From Acidianus infernus (GTDB lineage: Archaea > Thermoproteota > Thermoprotei_A > Sulfolobales > Sulfolobaceae), in NCBI RefSeq assembly GCF_009729545.1, contig NZ_WFIY01000004.1:718001-782000 (forward strand): DNA of 64,000 nt, read 5' to 3'. Below, in pieces: positions 32,386 through 40,287 of the stretch. The number at the start of each line of letters is the position of its first letter. The first letter of the stretch is position 1. The notes under the pieces are model-generated. The model made no database searches. It was not told the DNA's origin and saw nothing but the letters and a program-made list of their open reading frames with translations. The translations under genes were made by a program, and so were the position numbers.

Positions 32386-34017
32386 ATGTCACAACAACAA
32401 TTGGAAGTTATTGCGGAACAATCTGCAGACTATGAATATAATATCTACAATTACTTTGTTGTAAAGCAACAGAACTCAATAACTGCCGAAGAATTGGAGC
32501 AATACCCTAAAATTGCCTTAATGAATAAGGCTCCAACATTAACTCAAGAAGACGTAAAATGTCAAGTACAAGGAAATAGTGAAGCGTACTCAGGAAACAA
32601 ATTTTGGTTGTATCCTGCAATAATAATTCCAGAAACAATCTCAAGTAGTACAAAATCACTTGTTGATATTATCAGACAAGGCATAGTAATTACATCAAAT
32701 GAAGAAGGAATACTTTACTTCATTGGAGGTTGTGTAAACTATAATTCTGGTTATTGGAGATCTGGAAAATACCTAATATTCCAAGGAGGAGCACAGTTTG
32801 GAGCAGCAGGACGAATGCCCATAACAATGTCCGGAGGAACTAGGATAAACACCGCAGCATTAAAAGAATACGCAAAGACGCTCACCGAAGAAAGCCTACA
32901 ACAAATTTGTGTAATACCAATACTTTCTAGATTTTCTAATCCAGCATCAGGCTGGATAAATCCAACATATTACAGAGCAGCTAATAATGTAAGTTATGAA
33001 GAATCAGTTAACGAATTAATATTGCCATCAGCGACGGCACAATTATTGACATACCAACCAGAATTAAATCATCTAGCCATAAAGCGGGAAAAGGACTTCT
33101 ATTATAGGTCTGATACATCAACATACATAAGTAAATCACTACCAGACCAACTGCTTGACATAAGCTCTAGATTTCCGTATCCTTATCCAGCTTATTATAC
33201 TTCTGGAATAGAATATACAGGAAACTTTCCTACACAATTATTCCTAGGATATCTAAGAGTAGTGATAGTAGATTTTCCAAAGCAATCGCCATTCTATTCA
33301 AATGATTTATTATATCCCGAGTTCTATAATGGGTATAGTAGTGATATTTTTATGTTAAATAATATGTCTATTGGTGCTCCAGTCTATCTTAGTAAGTATA
33401 ATCCTAATAATGGTAAGCCTTGTACTGATTATGGTGTTTTAGGTTTAGTGAGTGCAATTACTAATTTTAATGCTGATATTAAAGGTAATATTGTTACTGA
33501 TAGGAGTTTATTATCCCAACTTCCTAGCGATTTTATTGCAGGCTATTATATTTTAACGTTAGTTAAGGCCCCTGAACCCTCTAATATTGACCAGTATATT
33601 AAGTGGTTAGGGCAAGAAAATGCTGTAAACATGGTGTTAGATGGCATAAGGAAGGCTAAGAGGGCTATAAGCAGTTTAATTTCCTCTGGTATTCTTGCTG
33701 GAATTGCCTTTTCCGCAGTAATGGCTGTGGAAGAGTGGGAAAGCGAAGATCAAATAACCAGGGACGCTAAACCATATGTAGATAAGTTGAACAAACTATA
33801 TAATGAAGCTTTAAACTATGCAACTAGTTGTATTGAGTCTCTTCCCAATTTGCCAAGGAACGCTAAAATTATATATATTCAACAAGTGCAACAGTATCTC
33901 TCTGGTTTAATGTATGAAGTAAACGCAGAAGCTAGTGAAGAAGATATATTATCTTGGTTAGAATCCGAAATTCAGGAGTATTTATCTAATCAAGGAATTA
34001 TACCAGCTTGCCCGTAA
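32386..34017 (+). CDS. Large protein of unknown function in a tRNA-bounded island
   Basis: I do not recognise this 543-residue protein. It has no signal peptide at MSQQQLEVIAEQS. The middle is rich in Y, S, N and P with beta-rich stretches (YFIGGCVNYNSGYWRSGKY, IFQGGAQFGAAG). Near residue 440 a hydrophobic segment (SSLISSGILAGIAFSAVMAV) is followed by an acidic helical tail. Codon use changes near 33300: the first half favours ATA, GGA and GCA, the second half ATT, GGT, GCT and GAT. The start at 32386 matches a leaderless TATA promoter; an earlier ATG at 32341 lies upstream of that box. Position among tRNA genes and beside a TnpB-type remnant suggests viral or plasmid origin, but that is inference. 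Confidence 0.7.
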   Translation: MSQQQLEVIAEQSADYEYNIYNYFVVKQQNSITAEELEQYPKIALMNKAPTLTQEDVKCQVQGNSEAYSGNKFWLYPAIIIPETISSSTKSLVDIIRQGIVITSNEEGILYFIGGCVNYNSGYWRSGKYLIFQGGAQFGAAGRMPITMSGGTRINTAALKEYAKTLTEESLQQICVIPILSRFSNPASGWINPTYYRAANNVSYEESVNELILPSATAQLLTYQPELNHLAIKREKDFYYRSDTSTYISKSLPDQLLDISSRFPYPYPAYYTSGIEYTGNFPTQLFLGYLRVVIVDFPKQSPFYSNDLLYPEFYNGYSSDIFMLNNMSIGAPVYLSKYNPNNGKPCTDYGVLGLVSAITNFNADIKGNIVTDRSLLSQLPSDFIAGYYILTLVKAPEPSNIDQYIKWLGQENAVNMVLDGIRKAKRAISSLISSGILAGIAFSAVMAVEEWESEDQITRDAKPYVDKLNKLYNEALNYATSCIESLPNLPRNAKIIYIQQVQQYLSGLMYEVNAEASEEDILSWLESEIQEYLSNQGIIPACP

Positions 34018-34124
34018 TTGATTTCATCTCTCAACAATTTAGGATTATTTTTCTTGTCATTATTTGCTTCAATTTCTTCTGCTAGTAATTTTTGAGCAAA
34101 CCTTTTGCACTTTTCTTCAGCCAT
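33990..34124 (-). CDS. Possible 44-residue helical protein
   Basis: A minus-strand frame from ATG at 34124 encodes MAEEKCKRFAQKLLAEEIEA and continues to a stop at 33990. The predicted chain is charged, mostly helical and unlike any family I know. It overlaps the last 28 bp of the convergent large island gene. No convincing ribosome binding site or TATA box is visible, so it may be a relic or not expressed. Confidence 0.3.
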   Translation of the reverse strand: MAEEKCKRFAQKLLAEEIEANNDKKNNPKLLRDEINYGQAGIIP

Positions 34125-34164
34125 TATTAAATTAGCTTATCTTTTACAGAAACGGGGGTTAAGG

Positions 34165-34357
34165 GGACGGAAAGTGGATGGATAGCCCAAGAAAGTTTTT
34201 AGTGACTCCCCAGCTCGAGTGTGGGAGGGGTAACCAGCATTCCTCTCTTCAAAGGGACTAGATGAATGAAATTCCCTCAAACAGTTCTCTGGACCACCCG
34301 AATCGATGGTGGTAACGATGAACTACTTTGGGAGGGAACCCTTTAGGAGGAAGTCAG
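34165..34357 (+). mobile_element. IS200/IS605-type right end / TnpB guide-RNA remnant without tnpB
   Basis: This stretch has the look of the 3' end of Sulfolobales tnpB elements. CTCCCCAGCTCGAGTGTGGG comes first, then ACCACC and GGTGGT around a short loop (about 34292-34312). TTCCCTC and GGGAGGGAA pair across it, and the closing GGGAACCC-TTTAGGAGG-AAGTCAG ends near 34357. In intact elements this region is both the right end and the omega/reRNA scaffold of TnpB. No tnpB or tnpA frame remains on either side. Recognition is by pattern memory and pairing, so the exact borders are approximate. Confidence 0.5.
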
Positions 34358-34586
34358 ATTCTCAGCCAAGTGATAATCTCAAATTGGTAATTTCCTAATA
34401 TTGTCCTTAAATTGTGCAAATCAAGAGTTATAGCAATCCTTATCTACGCTAATACTTTCATCATTACAATAACGAATAATAAAAACTAAATTTGTCACTA
34501 TCCTCAGATTGCAGAGAATTGTAAATATCATTAGCAATTATCTAACTTCGTCCTTACACTTCTTTAAATCTTGACAATTACTAAAT

Positions 34587-34778
34587 TCAGACCTGATAAT
34601 CCTCAGAAAAACTAGACAATACTAAGAAGACGGCATAGTAAATTTCTCTAACAGCCAAACTCACAATCCAACTTAATATGGCTTCCTTCATGTCAGTAAC
34701 TAAGCTAGTGAATGTACCTAGTCTTGAAACTAGAACTGCTATAATACTAGCTAAGCTATTTAAAATATCGAGGCGTAT
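34587..34778 (-). pseudogene. Open 63-codon fragment without a start, probable gene relic
   Basis: The minus strand is open between stops at 34781-34779 and 34589-34587 and reads a hydrophobic sequence including LDILNSLASIIAVLVSRLG and EAILSWIVSLAVREIYYAVF. There is no start codon at its beginning. Upstream, another frame reads SEELEEYEAM then stops, as in a decayed gene. The family is not recognised. The remainder of 34358-35050 is AT-rich with no other feature I can support. Confidence 0.3.
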
Positions 34779-35082
34779 TCAGTAAGCTTATGTTTCGTTT
34801 TGCTCTTTTAATTATCTCCCCAGTTTATTCTACATTGCCTCATATTCCTCAAGTTCCTCTGAGTATATACTTTAGTGGATTTTACCAATCTTAAATGTTA
34901 TCATAGTATAAATTCAGTACAAGGTTTGATCTTAAAATGAAATTTACATCTATAATATTCATAATACAAAAGAGACCAATACTTAGAAGGAGAATGTTAA
35001 ATAGTAGAAGAAAACCTTATTTATTAGTTTTTAGAAGTTGTAGTGAGTAAACTTTAAATACTTACTGTAATAATATTAATAT

Positions 35083-35157
<75 letters not shown>

Positions 35158-35256
35158 CGCGTTTTAATAGAATTCGTTAACTATCTTAACAATTTTTATT
35201 GATGTTGTTTATATTTTATTTGTCTTTTTAACAAATATAACGTTGAGTCGTGAAAA

Positions 35257-35302
35257 CTTTTTAATACTCCCCTAAATACACCGTTCTACCATAGGGTAGA
35301 AC
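35257..35302 (+). promoter_or_regulatory. Orphan promoter with an 8-bp hairpin at the expected start site
   Basis: CTTTTTAATA (35257-35266) is a good TATA box whose predicted start is near 35288. That point lies in a perfect inverted repeat GTTCTACC-ATAG-GGTAGAAC (35283-35302). Only very short frames follow, for example 15 codons from 35325. The arrangement looks like a repressor-controlled promoter left after loss of its gene, or a small RNA. The rest of 35158-35475 shows nothing else I can support. Confidence 0.35.
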
Positions 35303-35475
35303 TTAATTCAAATAAATACGAGGAATGCATGAAGAACTATTCCCTAGCATTAGAAGGCATATGACAGAATAGTTAAGGCTCTAGGTTTTTTAGAATAAGC
35401 GAAATAATAATTCCTTATTGTTTTCTTAAATGCATTTTATTTCAGAACTAAGGAGGGATTGTTACTTGCTAAAGG

Positions 35476-35575
<100 letters not shown>

Positions 35576-35599
35576 AATTATAAAATTGCCATGAGAGTT

Positions 35600-36154
35600 T
35601 TAATTATTAACTACTATAATAGAGTAGCCTTTGCTTTTTTTAATTACTTTTATATCGGAAAAATAGTTAGAAAATATTTTTATTACGTTATTTTCTCCTT
35701 TATAAACGACCATTTGAATAAATCCGCCTTTTTTGAGTTTTTCTGCGGACTGTTCTGCAAATTTTTGTAGAAAATCTACTCCCTTTGATAGAGGGGGGTT
35801 TGAATATATTGCGTCAACTTTTTCCTGGAGTGTAGAAAGCACGTCGCTTTTCATTACTATTACGCGGTTTTGTAAATTGTACCTTTCTACGTTCATCTTT
35901 GCTGTAGCTATGGCTAACGGATTTATATCAAGCATGTAGACTTTTAGGTTTTCGTTTTTAAGCGCTATAAAAATTCCTATTACACCATATCCGCAACCTA
36001 AGTCTACCACCGTTCCTTGTTGTGGAATTATTAGGTTTTCTAGGAAAGTTCTAGTGCCTAAATCTATTTTTTTCTTTGAGAATAAGCCTGGATGGCTTAC
36101 TAGTGATAGAGGAATGCCTTCTATTACATCATTTACAATGTAAAATTCTCTCAT
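35600..36154 (-). CDS. Class I SAM-dependent methyltransferase (RsmC/MJ0882-like)
   Basis: The 184-residue methyltransferase has motif I VVDLGCGYGVIGIF, the acidic motif II YMLDINPLAI and motif IV SNPPL, which mark the RsmC-like small-domain enzymes that modify rRNA or tRNA bases at exocyclic amines. It lacks the extra N-terminal domain of bacterial RsmC. The ATG at 36154 overlaps the cbf5 stop codon (ATGA), so an RNA-modification partnership with Cbf5 is suggested by the operon. The specific RNA target is not known. Confidence 0.82.
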   Translation of the reverse strand: MREFYIVNDVIEGIPLSLVSHPGLFSKKKIDLGTRTFLENLIIPQQGTVVDLGCGYGVIGIFIALKNENLKVYMLDINPLAIATAKMNVERYNLQNRVIVMKSDVLSTLQEKVDAIYSNPPLSKGVDFLQKFAEQSAEKLKKGGFIQMVVYKGENNVIKIFSNYFSDIKVIKKSKGYSIIVVNN

Positions 36155-37178
36155 TTCCAAGCCCTTGGGTAAACATCTCTTTTTATTAGAATTCTATTAG
36201 GTTTTATTACTTCTCCTTTTTTCATTTGCTGTATATTGTCAGAATCAACTAATGCCCTGCCTATTGCTACTCCTTCTCCCTTTAACGTTATTAAACCTAC
36301 TAAGTCACCTTTCTTGAAGTTTTGATATGCTACTATTCCTGGGGCGTTTGCAGTTGCTCCATAAGCTATCGCGTTAACTGCATTATCATCTAAGATAATT
36401 TTTGGTATTCCGCAAAGACCTATCTCCATGGGGAGTAATATTTTCCTTAGATCAGTCTCGTCCTTGCAGTTTTTCCACATGTATAATGCTTCAGAAACTT
36501 CCTGTAAGGTAACTAGTCCACTTTCAGTGAATATTCCAGATCTTATTCTCCTTAGTTCTCTCATGTGTGCACCTATACCTAAAATTATTCCCATATCGTG
36601 GCATATTTTTCTCATATAAGTTCCTGGCTCTGACGAGATTCTTAATAAAAATAGTTTGTCATCTTTTCCTTCTAGTACTTCAATGTCAAAGACTTTCCTA
36701 GTCCTTAATCTTCTCTTTACTGAGGATCTAACGGGTGGCCGCTGGTAAATTGTTCCTTTAAATTCCTCTGCAATTTTTTTAACTATAGATAAATCAACTT
36801 TCTCGTGAGTTTCCATTACGCAGATGTATTCTTTTCCAGCTTTAGTTATATAGGTCATTAGTTTTGTAGCGTTTTCTAGTCCTATAGGTAATACTCCAGA
36901 TACTTTGGGGTTACCCCGCCCTTTTAGGGCTCTAGGGTCCCACCGTGACCTACTTTGTTGAGGTTAAACATTTTCTTAATCCAAAAAGCTACTTCGTGGC
37001 TAGTTGGTCCTGGAGGTTTATCTAGGTTTATTATTGAATTTTTTACTAACTCTTCTATAGGTCTTTTATCTGCAAAGAAGCCGTACTTGTCCGACGTTTG
37101 GGCTTCTTTCCTTATATTCCATGGATTATTATATCTACAAAAATTATCTATCTTATATATAAAATCATAAAAAATCAT
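36151..37178 (-). CDS. cbf5: rRNA/tRNA pseudouridine synthase Cbf5 (intron-containing)
   Basis: Catalytic subunit of H/ACA ribonucleoproteins; also modifies tRNA U55. The gene is in two exons, 37178-36932 and 36911-36151, which join into 335 residues. Exon 1 ends VGHGGTL, exon 2 continues PKVSGVLPIGLENATKLM, and the catalytic Asp codon is formed across the junction. A C-terminal PUA domain begins near PKIILDDNAVNAIAYG. The start at 37178 abuts the L14e stop and has GTGAT 5 nt upstream. Cbf5 introns are known in Sulfolobus and Aeropyrum. The RsmC-like gene overlaps the 3' end by 4 bp. Confidence 0.93.
36912..36931 (-). other. 20-nt archaeal pre-mRNA intron in cbf5
   Basis: Without removal, translation reads GGTLEP and stops at once. 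The RNA can form a bulge-helix-bulge: an outer helix UGGG/CCCA, a 4-bp centre CCCU/GGGG (one wobble), and 3-nt bulges AGA and UAA. Cutting between bulge bases 2 and 3 joins CUAG to ACCCC, giving CTA GAC CCC (Leu-Asp-Pro). A shift of one base gives the same mRNA. The inner part folds as GCCCU-AAA-AGGGC. Confidence 0.9.
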
Positions 37179-37469
37179 TTAAATCACTGGTATCTTTATC
37201 TTTACCTTTTCTTTCATAAAGTCAATTAATCCTGCCTCTTGTAATTTCTTTTCTACTTCGTCGTCTGACGCTCCTTTTTGGATATCTATTTTTTTGTCAG
37301 TTGGCTCTAAGTGTAAAATGTTAGACCTTTTTCTTTTTACTCCAGTTATTTTCTTAGGTCCAGTTACTAATACAAAGTTATTATCTATAATATCAACTAT
37401 AACGCATTTTTTACCTGCGTCTTTTCCTCTAATTTTTACGCATATTCTACCAACTTCAATTGCGGGCAT
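37179..37469 (-). CDS. rpl14e: 50S ribosomal protein L14e
   Basis: The 96-residue KOW-domain protein of archaeal and eukaryotic large subunits reads MPAIEVGRICVKIRGKDAGKK and GPKKITGVKRKRSNILHLEP. It is upstream of cbf5, the usual archaeal order, with the stop codon touching the cbf5 ATG. The gap of 56 bp to the helicase gene contains the likely promoter. Confidence 0.95.
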   Translation of the reverse strand: MPAIEVGRICVKIRGKDAGKKCVIVDIIDNNFVLVTGPKKITGVKRKRSNILHLEPTDKKIDIQKGASDDEVEKKLQEAGLIDFMKEKVKIKIPVI

Positions 37470-37525
37470 TGTAATCTAAAAGAAACTTTATGCCTATAAT
37501 TTAAAACTTACCTTTAATTTACCAT

Positions 37526-40249
37526 CTATTTCCAATATTTACTGTTTCTGAGGAACTTTTTCTCCTCTTCTATGAGAGTAAGGTAAAATTTTTCTTCTCC
37601 ATCAGATAATTTACTAAGAACTCTACCAGCGTTTGAAGGTCCTACTCCCGGAACTGTAAGGGCGATGAATGCGTATTTTCCATACCTTGAGAAGAGTGAA
37701 GATATTGTCCTTAATTCCTCAAGTTTCTTACTTTCGAGCCTCTTTAATTTTTCTCCCTTAAGTACTTTCCTTATTATTTCTGGACTATTTTTATCATCTG
37801 GAGTAGTAACTGTTAGGAAAACAGAATTGCATTTAGGGCATTTATCCGGTGTATTTCTTATACTAACTATCTCATTCCAGCCGCACATTATGCACAATAC
37901 TTTTACATCCTTCGAAAGGAGTCTTCTTTTGAATATTTCTAACATAGCCGAGTTGGATTCCGTAGTGAAGGCTAGAAGTCTATCTAGAAAATCTTGTGAT
38001 AAAGGTGAAGGTTCTGGGACTTCCAAAATATTCCAAGAGTAGTATTTTAACTCCTCAAAAATACTTAGGTCGTGGTATTTTACTGTCATTTCCTTTACTG
38101 CCTCTTGGCCAACTATCGTATCTGTAAATGCTTTAAGCAATGTACTGCTCACTTGGATATCTGAATTTAGATCTATAGCGCCAAATCTTTCTGCTTCTAT
38201 TAATAATTGCCATTTGAACTGCGGGCTTTCCTTTATTGCGTTACTTACTATTTCTATTATTTCTCTTTTACTTAGCGAGGTAATGGTTTTTATTGCTTTT
38301 TCTACCATTTCTCTTGACATGGGAGTCATAGATGCAAGGACTATGTGATATGGATCGTTCCTATATGTGACTTTTATACCACTAATTTTAGAGAGGATAA
38401 AAGATATTACTGCTCCCAAAGTATTATTTCCTTTACTTCCGAAAGGAGATAAAATTACAGTGAGATCTTTATTTTGTCCTATTATCTCTACTAGAATCTC
38501 GTTGCTTTTGATCTCCGGATAACCTTTTGTCTTGTATTTTTCTAATTTTTCATTGACTTCTTCGTAAGGAGAGCTTTCTTTCATGTATTTTTCTAAATTT
38601 TTGAAGACTTTCTTGGCTATTTCTTTCTCTACTGGTATTGATTCTCCAAACCAACTTGGTAAGATTCCTTCCTTTAAAGAGGCTTTTTCTACAATTACTT
38701 TATTATCTTCTATTGAGACTACCTTCCAGAGTTTTCCTCCTAAAATGAATATTGAGTCCTCATCTAGCATAACCACAAAATCCTCGTCGAGTTTTCCTAT
38801 CTTTGTATTACTCGATATTTCTATTACATCGTAAGATCTTATAGAGTCAGGTATCATGTTAACTTGGTAATAGTACTTCCAAGTTCTTGAGGAAGGAGAG
38901 AGCTTTCCATTATCTTTGATTTTAATTATTCTCTCAGATTCTAATAGAGATATTACATTATCTAATTCCTCTTCTTTTAAATTGGCGAAATAAACTGAAT
39001 TTCTAATTATTTGTAAGATTTCTTTTTTATCATCATATCCTTCGAGAACCATTCCGGCAATTTGGTGTGCTAAGACGTCTAATGGGTTTTCTTCATAGGA
39101 TGGTTTTTCTAAATAATTTCCTACTGCTTCTATTAATGCCTCGCATTCTAGAATGTCAAAGAGGTAATTTGATGGTATGAGCACGCCTTTAGCTTTTTTA
39201 TAAAGTGAATGACCGCTTCTTCCTATTCTTTGTAGTAATCTGATAACTTGCTTAGGAGACATATATTGTATCACAAGGGATATTATACCTATATCTATTC
39301 CTAATTCTAAGCTTGAAGTTGCAACTATTGCATCTAACTTTCCTTCTTTAAAATCTTTTTCTACATTTATTCTAACATCTCTATATAGAGATCCATGATG
39401 AGTTGCGACGTTCAGGTTAAATATTGATTGAAGTTTATTGGCAAGGAATTCTGCGGTTTCTCTAGTGTTTGTGAAAATTAGAACTGGCTTGTTCTCTTTA
39501 ATTATTTTACTTATTTCGTTAAGTCTAGCAGTTAGGATTACGTCAAGTCCTTCTTTTAGTGCGAGATTTTTTATATCATCGTTAGGTCTTGGAATTAACA
39601 ATTTTAATTCCATTTCTTTTGTTGCATCTATTTTTACAACTTCTACGTTGCCGTTTATATCTAGATATTTTTTGGCTAATTCTACATTTCCTATTGTGGC
39701 AGAAATTCCTATTATTTGTGGAGTTCCTTTTATGAGTCTTTTGAGTCTTTGTAAAACTACTGAAAGCTCGTATCCTCTTTTTTCATCTAACATTTCCTGT
39801 AGTTCGTCAATTATTATCCATCTTAAATTTGCGAAATATTTTCTATAAAACTCATTTAGTATTATATATTGCAAGCTTTCGGGTGTAGTTATAAGAACGT
39901 CCGGAGGCTTCTCGGCAATTTCTTTTCTTTCTTTCGGAGTCGTATCTCCGTGTCTAGTCTTTATGCTTATTCCGAAAGCTTCACCAAGTCTCTTTAGTCT
40001 TGATTCCAGGTCTCTATTTAATGCTTTAAGTGGAGTTATGTATAATGTAGAAATCTCTTGTGGTCTTGAAGCAAAAATTCTGTAAAAAATTGGTATTATT
40101 GCAGCTTCAGTTTTTCCATAACCTGTTGGAGCTATTATTAAAGTATTATTTCCCTTTAGAATTATAGGGATTGCTAATTTTTGTATTGGAGTAAGTTTTT
40201 CATAGCCGAGCTTTCTTAGATTATCAACAAAAACTAGATCTTCCTGCAT
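37526..40249 (-). CDS. Lhr-type superfamily 2 DNA/RNA helicase
   Basis: About 907 residues. The N-terminal half holds the SF2 motifs: Q-motif KLTPIQ, Walker A APTGYGKTEA, DELQ box IIDELQEML, SAT (GISATIG), and motif VI QRIGRSGHS. A winged-helix and beta-bundle Lhr core follows. Near the C-terminus CIMCGW and CPKCNS form a zinc site not found in bacterial Lhr, and GVGPSNAGRVLSKL resembles a helix-hairpin-helix. ATG 40249 is preferred over TTG 40255. Archaeal Lhr proteins act in DNA repair and recombination; an ASH-Ski2 or aLhr2 subgroup cannot be settled here. Confidence 0.85.
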   Translation of the reverse strand: MQEDLVFVDNLRKLGYEKLTPIQKLAIPIILKGNNTLIIAPTGYGKTEAAIIPIFYRIFASRPQEISTLYITPLKALNRDLESRLKRLGEAFGISIKTRHGDTTPKERKEIAEKPPDVLITTPESLQYIILNEFYRKYFANLRWIIIDELQEMLDEKRGYELSVVLQRLKRLIKGTPQIIGISATIGNVELAKKYLDINGNVEVVKIDATKEMELKLLIPRPNDDIKNLALKEGLDVILTARLNEISKIIKENKPVLIFTNTRETAEFLANKLQSIFNLNVATHHGSLYRDVRINVEKDFKEGKLDAIVATSSLELGIDIGIISLVIQYMSPKQVIRLLQRIGRSGHSLYKKAKGVLIPSNYLFDILECEALIEAVGNYLEKPSYEENPLDVLAHQIAGMVLEGYDDKKEILQIIRNSVYFANLKEEELDNVISLLESERIIKIKDNGKLSPSSRTWKYYYQVNMIPDSIRSYDVIEISSNTKIGKLDEDFVVMLDEDSIFILGGKLWKVVSIEDNKVIVEKASLKEGILPSWFGESIPVEKEIAKKVFKNLEKYMKESSPYEEVNEKLEKYKTKGYPEIKSNEILVEIIGQNKDLTVILSPFGSKGNNTLGAVISFILSKISGIKVTYRNDPYHIVLASMTPMSREMVEKAIKTITSLSKREIIEIVSNAIKESPQFKWQLLIEAERFGAIDLNSDIQVSSTLLKAFTDTIVGQEAVKEMTVKYHDLSIFEELKYYSWNILEVPEPSPLSQDFLDRLLAFTTESNSAMLEIFKRRLLSKDVKVLCIMCGWNEIVSIRNTPDKCPKCNSVFLTVTTPDDKNSPEIIRKVLKGEKLKRLESKKLEELRTISSLFSRYGKYAFIALTVPGVGPSNAGRVLSKLSDGEEKFYLTLIEEEKKFLRNSKYWK

Positions 40250-40287
40250 TAACAAGTTAATAATGGTAGTTATGAGGTAATAAGAGT

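Noticed and set aside
36151..37178. cbf5 as a frameshifted pseudogene or as two separate genes (84 and 235 codons)
   Set aside because: The break is an exact 20-nt insertion at a known intron position, it folds as a bulge-helix-bulge, and removing it restores the catalytic Asp and the frame.
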